Part shown: positions 9,704 through 18,266 of the stretch, one piece after another
Layout: each line of letters opens with the position of its first letter
Position numbering within the stretch: the first letter of the stretch is position 1
Assembly: GCA_039105265.1 (NCBI GenBank)
Contig: JAPFFF010000014.1
Location: forward strand, 2,728,001 to 2,792,000
Length of the DNA stretch: 64,000 bases
Source of the DNA: Tritrichomonas musculus
Taxonomy: Eukaryota > Parabasalia > Tritrichomonadida > Tritrichomonadidae
Reading direction: 5' to 3'
Notes under the pieces: model-generated
What the model was told of the DNA's origin: nothing
What the model saw: the letters and a program-made list of their open reading frames with translations, nothing else
The model's database searches: none
Translations under genes and position numbers: made by a program

Positions 9704-10533
9704 TGATATTAAATTTGGCCTTAACCAGAAACAAATTTTGAGAAAATTCAACAAATTTGTTGAATTCTTTTTTTATTTTGCATGAACTTTTGATACATCT
9801 AAAAGCAATTTTAATTCTATTTAATTCTACATCATATCGTAGATTAAATTTTGGATATAAAAATTATGAAATATATAAAAATTATCGAATTGCATTCTTT
9901 GCCTTTTATGATATATCTGGAATAAAAATGATGAATGGTATAATAAACATATAAATAATACAACTTTGAAGCAAAGTTTAAAATTTCATTCAAAATAATA
10001 AACTAAGTTTTTTAATTTGTCCCTTCTTATCGTCCTCTCAAATTTGAATAAAGCTAAATATTTTTTTTTAAGTTATTAAGGCATGAATACCTTCATTCAT
10101 TTCAGGTCGAGGCTCCCGCTATTACCTTAACCAATTGGGCTTAGCCCTCAAAGGCTCCCAAAGCTATTTAAAAGGTATTTTTCCTGAATAAAAAACTTTT
10201 TTATATTCTTTTTTTTTTATTTTCATCTTCTCAAAATTGAAAGATATGGTATTTTAAAAAAAATAATTTGTCCCTACTTATCGTCCTACTTTCTGAAGAC
10301 TCATAGAAAATTTGAATTAAAAACTCTCAATTTTTTTGTGAATAAGGTAATAATTAAAAAACTTAGTTTAATTTATTGAGTCGCTTTGAAATATTTGAAC
10401 TGATAGTATTTTTATTTAATAACTTTTTGATTAATTAGCTTAATTATTGTGAATGAAATAAATAACACATAACTTTTTGATAATAAATTTTGAGGAAGAT
10501 TTTTGATTAATTTTGAAAGGCCATAGAAAATAA
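9704..10533. other. Intergenic region between SKP1 and the Myb gene
   Basis: No gene seen; a 65-codon plus-strand frame at 9757-9954 is low-complexity AT sequence. The region is largely occupied by the inverted-repeat element at 9999-10370. The two flanking genes are divergently transcribed, so both promoters must lie here. Confidence 0.5.
9999..10370. mobile_element. 372-bp element with 19-bp terminal inverted repeats (MITE-like)
   Basis: TAAACTAAGTTTTTTAATT at 9999-10017 is matched exactly in reverse complement at 10352-10370. Inside, TTTGTCCCTTCTTATCGTCC near 10017 recurs as a direct near-copy near 10269. The core (10084-10180) is much richer in G and C than its surroundings and on the minus strand holds AAGCCCAATTGGTTAAGG, which resembles a tRNA A box. 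No target duplication is obvious. No coding potential. Confidence 0.55.
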
Positions 10534-11262
10534 ATGAATCGCAATCAGGCTCCAATTCGCCAGGAAAATTATCCATATTATCAGTATGTTGGTGCTCAGC
10601 AGCCAATAATACCACAGGGATACATTCAAAATGGCTCTTTTTACCCTGTTATGCAGCCAATGATAATGCCTTTGTTTCAAATTCAGCAGAATAGTAATCC
10701 TAATAACAAGCATCAGCAACAAATGATTAGTCAGCAACAACAGCATCAGCAGCAGCAACCAAATGCAGTTATTGTTCATAAAAAGCCAACATACACTAAT
10801 GTTATTTCTTCTAAGCCAACTTTTCGTCCATGGACTCCTGAGGAAGATAAGCATATCATGGATATGGTTAAATTGAATGGATTAGCATTTGATATTATCG
10901 CACGAACTCTTCATGATAGATCTGTTTTAGATGTTCAAAAGCGATATCACGAATTAAATAATCGATTTGCCTTGCCAATACCATCGATACAAGCAAGACC
11001 AATGGGTGCTTATTATGATGATTTTGATTCTAATAACGAAAATAAAGAAGATAATTCAAGTTGTTTTTTTAAACATGTATCGTATGGTGTTGCTAATAAT
11101 AACGGAAATTTTGGAAATATAAATAGAGCCTCTCATCCATCTATAAATCAATTTCCTGAAGATTTTGCATATATTTTTTCTGAAGTAGAAAATGATGATA
11201 GTAACAACAGAAATTGCTGTATTTTGCAATTTGCTTCACCAGATAATGAATTTAATTGTTAA
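10534..11262 (+). CDS. Single-repeat Myb/SANT domain protein
   Basis: 242 residues. The N-terminal 90 are Gln/Pro/Asn-rich with a run of QQQ/HQQQQ. Residues about 97-142 form one Myb/SANT repeat: FRPWTPEEDKHIMDMVK, then LAFDIIARTLHDRSVLDVQK and RYHEL, with a Trp early in helix 1 and hydrophobic residues replacing the later Trp positions. The C-terminal 100 are acidic and Asn-rich without a known domain. Myb proteins are a large transcription-factor family in trichomonads, but a single repeat could also be a chromatin-binding SANT domain. The start is the ATG just after a short leader. Confidence 0.7.
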   Translation: MNRNQAPIRQENYPYYQYVGAQQPIIPQGYIQNGSFYPVMQPMIMPLFQIQQNSNPNNKHQQQMISQQQQHQQQQPNAVIVHKKPTYTNVISSKPTFRPWTPEEDKHIMDMVKLNGLAFDIIARTLHDRSVLDVQKRYHELNNRFALPIPSIQARPMGAYYDDFDSNNENKEDNSSCFFKHVSYGVANNNGNFGNINRASHPSINQFPEDFAYIFSEVENDDSNNRNCCILQFASPDNEFNC

Positions 11263-11479
11263 GATGTTTAGAAATATTAAATTTTGATTGTAATTTTTAG
11301 CAAGCATCTTTTAATATTTGATATTGTTTTTCTTTCCTTTATTTAAATAAAACGTATGTTTAACAATATTAAGATTGATTTTCGTCCTCTTGCTATTTTT
11401 TTATTTGGTTTTTTTTTAATAATATGATATGATTAAGATTATCGACTTTTTGAAGCATTATTTGTTCTTTTTTAAAAAA

Positions 11480-12793
11480 ATGAGTTCGTTAAATCCAGCT
11501 ATTTTTGAGAAAAAAGATGTTATTGGAAGAGGAAGTTTTGGTTCTGTATATCGATGTGTCAATAAAATTACTGGCGAGCTTGTTGCAATCAAGGAGATAG
11601 ATTTAGATGATAATGATGACGATTTAATTGACATTCAAAGAGAAATCGATATGTTACGCTCATGCGAATCAAAGTATGTTGTAAAATATTATGGATGCTG
11701 CCTTGTCGACACAAAATTATGGATTGTAATGGAATATATGGGTGGAGGTTCAGTTAAAGAGATTGTTGCTGTACAGCCAATTAAAGAACGATATATATCA
11801 ATTATTATACGTGAAATTTTATGCGCATTGGACTTTCTTCATAGAGGTCGAAAAATACATAGTGATATCAAAGCGGCAAACATTTTATTAAATGATAAAG
11901 GTGATGTTAAATTAGCTGATTTTGGCGTTGCTTCTTCATTAGAAAGTCGAAACAAAGCTTTTTCATTTGCAGGAACTCCGTTTTGGATGGCACCTGAAGT
12001 TATTAAAGAATCAGGTTATGATGAGAAGTGTGATATTTGGTCACTTGGGATTACTGCTATTGAGATTGCTCACGGAGTGCCTCCTTATTATGAATTAAAT
12101 CCTCAAAGAGTGATAATGTTGATTCCTCAAAATGCCCCGCCATCGCTTGAAGGAAATTTCTCTGCGCAGTTCAAGGATTTTGTTAAGCAATGCCTCGTTA
12201 AAGATCCAGCTGAACGTCCAAGCTCTCAACAACTTTTACAACATCCATTTGTCAATAATAATCATGCAAAGAGCAAGAAAACATTGGCTGATTATGTTGA
12301 AGAAATTAAGCCAAAAATTAAATTGATTATTGATGATGCACCACAAGTTGTAATTCAACATAAAGATTTCTTTGATTTTGTTGATAAAGAAAATTTAGAA
12401 AATGAAAAGCATAAAAAACACAAAAAGAAAAGAAAAGGTAAGACAAAAGATGATAATGATACAAATGATAATATCCAAGACGATAATAATAATTCAGATA
12501 AGCAAGATGATGATAGCAATAGTCAAAAAGGTGCCAAAATAATTGATAGTAGTGAAATTGAATGGCATTTTCCTCCTTATACAGAAACTATATTAAAACG
12601 ATCCACAAAAGGAAGTAATCGATCAATAGAAATGATAGAAGGCGGAATTTTAAGTCTTCAAAAAGATCCCAAATTCAAAGATATAAATGATTCATTACTC
12701 AAAATTAATGCTTTAATTATCAAGTGTAATTCGATCATACCAAATTTTGCTTCTGATTTCATAGCTGAACTTAATTCAACAGATGCAGAATAA
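11480..12793 (+). CDS. STE20/MST-type serine/threonine protein kinase
   Basis: 437 residues from the ATG at 11480. An upstream in-frame ATG at 11429 would add a hydrophobic, AT-rich leader; family members begin close to the kinase domain, so 11480 is preferred. Motifs in order: glycine loop GRGSFGSVYR, Lys in VAIKEID, DIKAANILL, DFGVAS, and GTPFWMAPEV, the last typical of germinal-centre/STE20 kinases. The catalytic loop reads IHSDIKAAN: the usual Arg of HRD is Ser, so it is a non-RD kinase although the catalytic Asp is kept. Residues about 300-370 are Lys-rich then acidic, and the C-terminal 75 form a helical region from EIEWHFPPYTETIL, reminiscent of a docking tail. Confidence 0.88.
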   Translation: MSSLNPAIFEKKDVIGRGSFGSVYRCVNKITGELVAIKEIDLDDNDDDLIDIQREIDMLRSCESKYVVKYYGCCLVDTKLWIVMEYMGGGSVKEIVAVQPIKERYISIIIREILCALDFLHRGRKIHSDIKAANILLNDKGDVKLADFGVASSLESRNKAFSFAGTPFWMAPEVIKESGYDEKCDIWSLGITAIEIAHGVPPYYELNPQRVIMLIPQNAPPSLEGNFSAQFKDFVKQCLVKDPAERPSSQQLLQHPFVNNNHAKSKKTLADYVEEIKPKIKLIIDDAPQVVIQHKDFFDFVDKENLENEKHKKHKKKRKGKTKDDNDTNDNIQDDNNNSDKQDDDSNSQKGAKIIDSSEIEWHFPPYTETILKRSTKGSNRSIEMIEGGILSLQKDPKFKDINDSLLKINALIIKCNSIIPNFASDFIAELNSTDAE

Positions 12794-13131
12794 TATTATT
12801 TAGATTCAAATTGTATTTTTTTATTTGTTTATTGATGCTATGTTCCTTAATAATTAATAATGTATATAATCATTCGGTTTTTTTTTTTTCTTTTATATCT
12901 AAATTAGATAAATATTGAATCAAAAAAAAATTGTTTTTGTTGTTTAGATAATAAATGATTAAAGATAGATGATTTGCTTTTTACTCATCAATTCATTTTA
13001 ACCACACTAAAAAAAAATTAATTTAAATATGATATTTTTTTTTTTTTTTTTTTAGCAAAAATAGCAATTGTATATGAATAAACAACATGATTTTTAATAA
13101 TACAAATATAGAATAATATGAGAAACAAAGG

Positions 13132-15168
13132 TTAAGGATGTTGCATATATGCAGGAAATGGGTTACTGCTATATATCTTATAAGATTTTTTAAAAGTTTG
13201 TTGAGAAATGTTTTGAACAACTGTCAAACCAGATTTGGTCCTTTGGAATGGCTCAAATCTTGAATCATCCAATGTTTTTGATAAGTGTTGGTTGCGTTGT
13301 CGATAATTTGAAGTCATTTGAAGTGTCTGCCTTCCTCTTTCAACAGCTTTTGAAGATGAATTGGTGCGTGAATTAGTATAGCTGCTTTTTCCGTTGTAAT
13401 TACTATAGTTTGACTGGTTTGAATAACCAATAGAATTTGGTGGAGCTGTTCTGAAAGGTGAATTGTTGGCTCTCCTGCCATTTGGAACTCTTCTTGGCTT
13501 TTTAGCATTTTTGGTAGATTGTGTAGGAGATGAAAGAGAGATTCTTGAATATATCAAAAAGCAGTGACTGCAGCATGGAACGTTTGACATCATCATCTGT
13601 GGGAAAAGAACGCATAAGCGCTTTATCATATACTGAATGAGTTTATCAGAGGCGTCGCTTGATAAGGAAGTTGCATTTTCTGTAGCGCAGCTATAGTTAT
13701 CATTATCTAAATAATCTGGATTGTTGTTATTAGAGTTGCTATTAGAATTTGAGCTGTTTGTCATTATTGGCTGGAAAAATTTCTGAATTTGAACTATTTC
13801 AAATTTTTGACGATTAACACTTAATTGAGATCCAATACATTTCTTATTTGGGGTGATGCATTTGCCTGGTATAACTGTTAAAGCACTTTCATATCCTATA
13901 AATAACAATATCTGATAGAAATACATTGAGAATGGCATTAGATCATCTGAAAACACAAATGTTGAATTATCACAATTAATTAAATATGGAGGTTGGCCAT
14001 TAATGATGCCCCATTCTATATTGAAATCGTTAATAATTATATCAGCAACATTTTCTGTTAAACTTTTTAATTCATCTGTAAGTATTTGAAGTTCCTTATC
14101 ATCTTCATTTTCTTGTTTATTATCATCATTATTCGTATCTTCTTCTTCATTTTTCGTTTTTTCATTATTAGAATCATCTTTTGTCTCTGTATCTTCATTT
14201 TCTAATTGCTTAATTTCTTCGATTTCATTTTCATTACTTATTTCATCTCTGTTTATTTCATCGTCTTTGTTTATATATTCATATTCTTTATTTGTTTCTT
14301 TTTCTCTATTTGCTTCTTCTTCATCATTTGCTTTTTGTTTGTTTGTTTCTACATCGTTGTTGATTTCTTCTTTATTAGCTTCATCTTCTTTGTTTACATT
14401 TTCTTCTTCTTCTTTGTTTTCGTCTTGTTTGTTTGTTTCTTCTTCGTTGTTGATTTCTTCTTTATTAGCTTCATCTTCTTTGTTTACATTTTCTTCTTCT
14501 TTGTTTTCTTCTTGTTTACTTGTTTCTTCTTTATTTGTTTCAATTTTATCTAACTCTTCTTTGTTTTCATTTTCTTTATTGGTTTCTTGTTGTATTTCAA
14601 ACCCTTCTTCATTAAAGTCTTGTTTTGCTTCTTTACTTTCTTCTTCTTCGCTTATTCCATCTAATTTCGCACAAATTTTATGTGATACAATTTCAAGCAA
14701 ATTTTCTTGTCTTCCATCTTCTTCATTATTGCCTGCGTTGAGATTCAAATCTTGATTTATTTCTTCTTCCTCATTTTTTTCTTGCTTATCTTCATTTCGA
14801 TCTTCTTCTAAAATATCAACATCCTTAAAATCTTCATACACATTTTCTTCTGTTTTTTCGAAGTCATTTTCATCAGATTTTGATTTTTTGATTTCGTCTT
14901 CTTGATTATTATTTTTTGTTTTATTTGATTGATATTGTCGTGATGATGTTGAGCTAATATGAACAACTCGGTCAAATTCTGGAAGAATCAATTTATCTGG
15001 AGGCTCAGGTGATAAGTATGCAAATCCATCTTCGCAAAAAACAGTGTTTATATTGCCTGATGGATCTTCAATTGGGTGCATTCCGCAATTAAATGGCTGT
15101 GAACATTGCTGAACAAAAGCAGATATTAAAATTGATGATATATCAAGTATGTTACCATCCGTCATCAA
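13132..15168 (-). CDS. Acidic low-complexity protein, unknown function
   Basis: 678 residues, not recognised. Residues 1-80 (ISSILISAFVQQCSQPFNCG, then CEDGFAYLSPEPP) and about 365-545 (NVADIIINDFNIEWGIINGQ, then YFYQILLFIGYESALTVIPG and MSNVPCCSHCFLIY) look globular. Between them lie nearly 280 residues of Glu/Asn/Lys repeats based on NKEDEANKEEINN. The C-terminal 130 are basic, Ser/Asn-rich and disordered. Several Cys in the ordered parts could bind metal (CCSHC), but I see no known finger. The stop lies close to the plus-strand kinase gene, giving a convergent pair. Confidence 0.7.
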   Translation of the reverse strand: MMTDGNILDISSILISAFVQQCSQPFNCGMHPIEDPSGNINTVFCEDGFAYLSPEPPDKLILPEFDRVVHISSTSSRQYQSNKTKNNNQEDEIKKSKSDENDFEKTEENVYEDFKDVDILEEDRNEDKQEKNEEEEINQDLNLNAGNNEEDGRQENLLEIVSHKICAKLDGISEEEESKEAKQDFNEEGFEIQQETNKENENKEELDKIETNKEETSKQEENKEEENVNKEDEANKEEINNEEETNKQDENKEEEENVNKEDEANKEEINNDVETNKQKANDEEEANREKETNKEYEYINKDDEINRDEISNENEIEEIKQLENEDTETKDDSNNEKTKNEEEDTNNDDNKQENEDDKELQILTDELKSLTENVADIIINDFNIEWGIINGQPPYLINCDNSTFVFSDDLMPFSMYFYQILLFIGYESALTVIPGKCITPNKKCIGSQLSVNRQKFEIVQIQKFFQPIMTNSSNSNSNSNNNNPDYLDNDNYSCATENATSLSSDASDKLIQYMIKRLCVLFPQMMMSNVPCCSHCFLIYSRISLSSPTQSTKNAKKPRRVPNGRRANNSPFRTAPPNSIGYSNQSNYSNYNGKSSYTNSRTNSSSKAVERGRQTLQMTSNYRQRNQHLSKTLDDSRFEPFQRTKSGLTVVQNISQQTFKKSYKIYSSNPFPAYMQHP
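14338..14515 (-). repeat. About 90-bp in-frame tandem duplication in the acidic region
   Basis: Two adjacent copies of a stretch encoding roughly 30 residues of the NVNKEDEANKEEINN type differ by a few bases and a trinucleotide change in the GAA/GAG run. The surrounding coding sequence is the same kind of Glu/Asn/Lys repeat in a more diverged state. Confidence 0.6.
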
Positions 15169-15518
15169 AATTAACGAAGTTTCTCATATCACATATCAAA
15201 ATTTTTGATGTGAAATCGAAAACTCTTTTTTTATGTTTGAACCATGATAAAAGAGTTAATAATGTTATTATTACCATTTGGCGTATTTTTAATGCCCAAG
15301 TCAAGAAGTTATTTAGCATTTCTATTTATTTTCAATCACATATAAAAATCAAAACAAAGGAATTTATGGTAAAAAGGAATGTTAAGCAATGATCAGTTAA
15401 TTGCAAACGATATTTAAATGATAACAGCAGATAATATTCTAAAATAGCGATAGCAATGAAAAAATCCTAATATTGTATTTTATATAAAAAAAAAAATAAA
15501 TAAAAAATATCAAGAAAA

Positions 15519-17546
15519 TCAAAATGTAGCTGGTTCAGTGTCTATCTTTGGGAATACACGCTTGTATAGGTTCATGCAAACAGTATCATTTGGTTGCATG
15601 ATATCACTAAAAACTGCCTTAAAGTGTCCTTTCTCTCCAATTGGTTCTGTGATATGTCCAGCCTTGCCAGATTTAGTATTCAAGTTAATACTTTTGAAAT
15701 AATTAATATCATCTTTGTTAAAGAACATCATTGTTACTCTTGCTGTCTTACCAAGTGTACGATAAGGATTTCCAGTCAATTTTATTCTTTTGATGATCAT
15801 TCTGCAAGGATCAACTGTTTTGATTGATCCAGTTCCAATGAAGTTCATGAAGCCATCACTTTCTTTAAAATATGAAACAGGGCAGCTTTGCATCATTGCG
15901 GGAGCTATGAAAGATGCAATGGCTTGTTTTCCTGTATCAACAACTTTCAAGTACAAATGCTTATCTGCGCGTGTATCGTATTCACTGAAAAGTGGATGAA
16001 TCCATAAATGCCTGAAACCACAAATAATGAGAAGAGGCTCCTTTGAGCGAACTGGTTCACCTCTGTTCGTAAAAGATGCGTTCAAAACAGTTAATCGTGT
16101 TTCGTTTCTAAAGAGGCCAAACATTGTTAAAGGACGGCCAGCTGGTACTCTTTGCCAGATTGTAATATCATTTTCGCCATTCAAAAGAGTTACTTTTAGA
16201 CGACAGCCAGGTTGAAGATCTCCTTTTTCTTGTTCTGCAATGCAAGCTTCTGAAAGACGTGCAAAGTTTGAAAATTCAAAGATTCGAGAATATTGTGGAG
16301 GTAATGATTCATATCGATTCCATGGTGAACTTTTGAACGATTTAAGACCTCTGTATCGACGTAAACGCTCTCTTAAAAGAACTTCATTGTTGTAATCAAA
16401 TTCATCTGGAAACTCAAGTTCTTCTTGGGTTCTTTTCCAAAGTGCAGCTTCTTCTTCAGCTTGTCTGGCATCTCTCTCATCTTCAAATTCATCATCTATG
16501 TTATCTTGGTTCATTTCTCCTTCTTGTTGATAATTGTCTTCTAATTCCATTTTGCCGAACTCTTCTTGCACCTGTTGGACGGCTTCATATGATTCAACGG
16601 TTTGAGGTGGATGAATATCTGCTTCGAGGATATCTGCGTCGCCATGTTCATATACAAATGGGTGGCGAAGTTCATCAGATGCGACAACGTCATTTGCTGA
16701 TGCAATGTAATAATCTCCAAGATATGGAATCGTGACAACTTGATGAACATTCAATGGAGCTCCTCTCAAGTAACCGTAAATATCTATTGTTTCTTGTTCT
16801 TCATTAACAACAAAGTTTTGTATAAGCATGTTTGGTCGATTTTCTTTCCAAGAAATAGTTTTAGGTGTTGTTACTGACAAAAATCTAACGAATTGGGTCA
16901 TGTCATCAGGGGTAACGACAGGTAAAATTCGATCAACATCAGGTAAATCTTTTTGAATATAATTTCTGTAGTTTACAAGAGAGCTCTTTGGTATTGGTTC
17001 GCCTGATGGTGATGCAACAACAGCAATTATTTGTGGAAGGCCAATTGATTTCAAAATAGAAATAGCGAGTTGACCCCATTGATCAAGTGGTTCGTTATTA
17101 TAAAAGAGAAGAATAATTATATCAGAAACTTTTCCAATATCAATGAGGACATCAATTGACCTTTCAATAGCAAGTGGTGTAATTCGACACTGAAATTGTC
17201 CGCCACAAATTGTTCCAGAATGTATCATGAAGTTTTCAACTTCTGATTGAAAGTTGAAAATTGTTAAAAAGCTATTTGCATCAGCATTTGCACTACATGG
17301 AAGAATTCCAACAACCTTAGGTGGTCCATTTTTACTTCCTACTATTTTAGCAAGTTTTGATGCCATCATTTTGTTTTCTCGACGAGCATCAGCAGCTTGG
17401 TTCCTTCGATCTTTTTGACCTTTCTCATTGTGTAAATTTGCAGATGGCGTGCTGATTTTTGGATCTTTGAATTGGTCTTTTTTTCCATGCCCTGATTTAT
17501 GCTTTTTATTTTTTTGTTTCAGGACGCTTCTATGCGCACTCTTCAT
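15519..17546 (-). CDS. TSR1: TSR1-like 40S ribosome assembly factor
   Basis: 675 residues. The basic N-terminus (HRSVLKQKNKKHKSGHGKKD) matches the BMS1/TSR1 family. It is followed by a degenerate GTPase-like domain (GILPCSANADANSFLTIFNF; no intact P-loop lysine, as expected for Tsr1), the AARP2CN region near residues 200-290 (VNEEQETIDIYGYLRGAPLN), an acidic linker, and the C-terminal DUF663 domain containing KSFKSSPWNRYESLPPQYSR and GNPYRTLGKTARVTMMFFNK. Tsr1 acts in late cytoplasmic maturation of pre-40S subunits. BMS1 is the related alternative, but that protein is longer and has a functional GTPase. An initiator-like TCATAT lies 12 nt upstream of the ATG. Confidence 0.88.
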   Translation of the reverse strand: MKSAHRSVLKQKNKKHKSGHGKKDQFKDPKISTPSANLHNEKGQKDRRNQAADARRENKMMASKLAKIVGSKNGPPKVVGILPCSANADANSFLTIFNFQSEVENFMIHSGTICGGQFQCRITPLAIERSIDVLIDIGKVSDIIILLFYNNEPLDQWGQLAISILKSIGLPQIIAVVASPSGEPIPKSSLVNYRNYIQKDLPDVDRILPVVTPDDMTQFVRFLSVTTPKTISWKENRPNMLIQNFVVNEEQETIDIYGYLRGAPLNVHQVVTIPYLGDYYIASANDVVASDELRHPFVYEHGDADILEADIHPPQTVESYEAVQQVQEEFGKMELEDNYQQEGEMNQDNIDDEFEDERDARQAEEEAALWKRTQEELEFPDEFDYNNEVLLRERLRRYRGLKSFKSSPWNRYESLPPQYSRIFEFSNFARLSEACIAEQEKGDLQPGCRLKVTLLNGENDITIWQRVPAGRPLTMFGLFRNETRLTVLNASFTNRGEPVRSKEPLLIICGFRHLWIHPLFSEYDTRADKHLYLKVVDTGKQAIASFIAPAMMQSCPVSYFKESDGFMNFIGTGSIKTVDPCRMIIKRIKLTGNPYRTLGKTARVTMMFFNKDDINYFKSINLNTKSGKAGHITEPIGEKGHFKAVFSDIMQPNDTVCMNLYKRVFPKIDTEPATF

Positions 17547-17554
17547 ACGAATTT

Positions 17555-17560
17555 ATATGA
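17555..17560 (-). promoter_or_regulatory. Initiator-like TCATAT upstream of TSR1
   Basis: Minus-strand TTCATATAAATT places the A of TCA 12 nt before the start codon, matching the parabasalid initiator spacing. Confidence 0.5.
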
Positions 17561-18248
17561 ATTAGCACGACCATAGATTCTAAGAATTTTATATTAAATT
17601 TCTACTTTTTCTATTCAAGAAAATTTTATTTATGTGTTCATTCTAAACAAAAAAATTCTCCAAATGTCTTCTATTTTATTTGTATCTGGTAAGTTAAATG
17701 GTGAAATAAATCATCAATATCTATAAATAAAAGCATGTATGTATGTTATGATTGATTTTTAATATTATTATTTTGGTATTTTGATGTGAAATTGACTCTA
17801 GAGATCTATTTCTTATAAATTCTTATTTTAATACAGTCTGTGCATTTAAAATCTGCTTTTTTATTGTTTTAGTTCAAAAATTCAAGAAAATTGTAAAATT
17901 AAAAATAATCTGAATCTAACCTAAAAGAAAATATTTTAATTGCAAAATTAAATACTTTAAAACATATTATAAAAGCATTGATATACATAATATATAGTAT
18001 TATTCTTTGTATATCAAAGTATATAGAATTGTTTTCATATTCAATTAGCTCTTGAAATATTTGAAAGTTTTTGGATTTATGTTGCTTATATGCTTTTATA
18101 CTGAATTATTTTCAATAATTTTGTTTAAATATTGAAAAAGATTAAAATAAATAGATAATAATTAAAAATTATAATATTGTACTATACTTTATCTAAAAAA
18201 AACACAAGATATAAAAGTTTATAGAGTAATTTTAAAAATCCTTTTCGC
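17561..18248. other. Divergent intergenic region between TSR1 and the importin-beta gene
   Basis: About 690 bp of AT-rich DNA. I see no gene apart from a 20-codon frame at 17664-17726 that has an initiator-like TTCATTCT upstream but is too short to support. The promoters of both flanking genes lie at its ends. Confidence 0.5.
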
Positions 18249-18255
18249 TCATTTT
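18249..18255 (+). promoter_or_regulatory. Initiator-like TCATTTT upstream of the importin-beta-like gene
   Basis: GCTCATTTTATAATTCC precedes the ATG; the A of TCA is 16 nt upstream of the start codon. Confidence 0.55.
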
Positions 18256-18266
18256 ATAATTCCCAA

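Noticed and set aside
10084-10180. Complete tRNA gene on the minus strand
   Set aside because: The A-box-like stretch is good but I could not form an acceptor stem, anticodon arm and B box in the right spacing.
14206-14755. Plus-strand frames rich in Phe/Ser opposite the acidic gene
   Set aside because: They are the complement of the Glu/Asn/Lys codon repeats and have no independent support.
17664-17726. 20-codon frame MSSILFVSGKLNGEINHQYL with an initiator-like motif
   Set aside because: Too short to support as a gene; a GTAAGTT inside looks like a donor, but no second exon was found.
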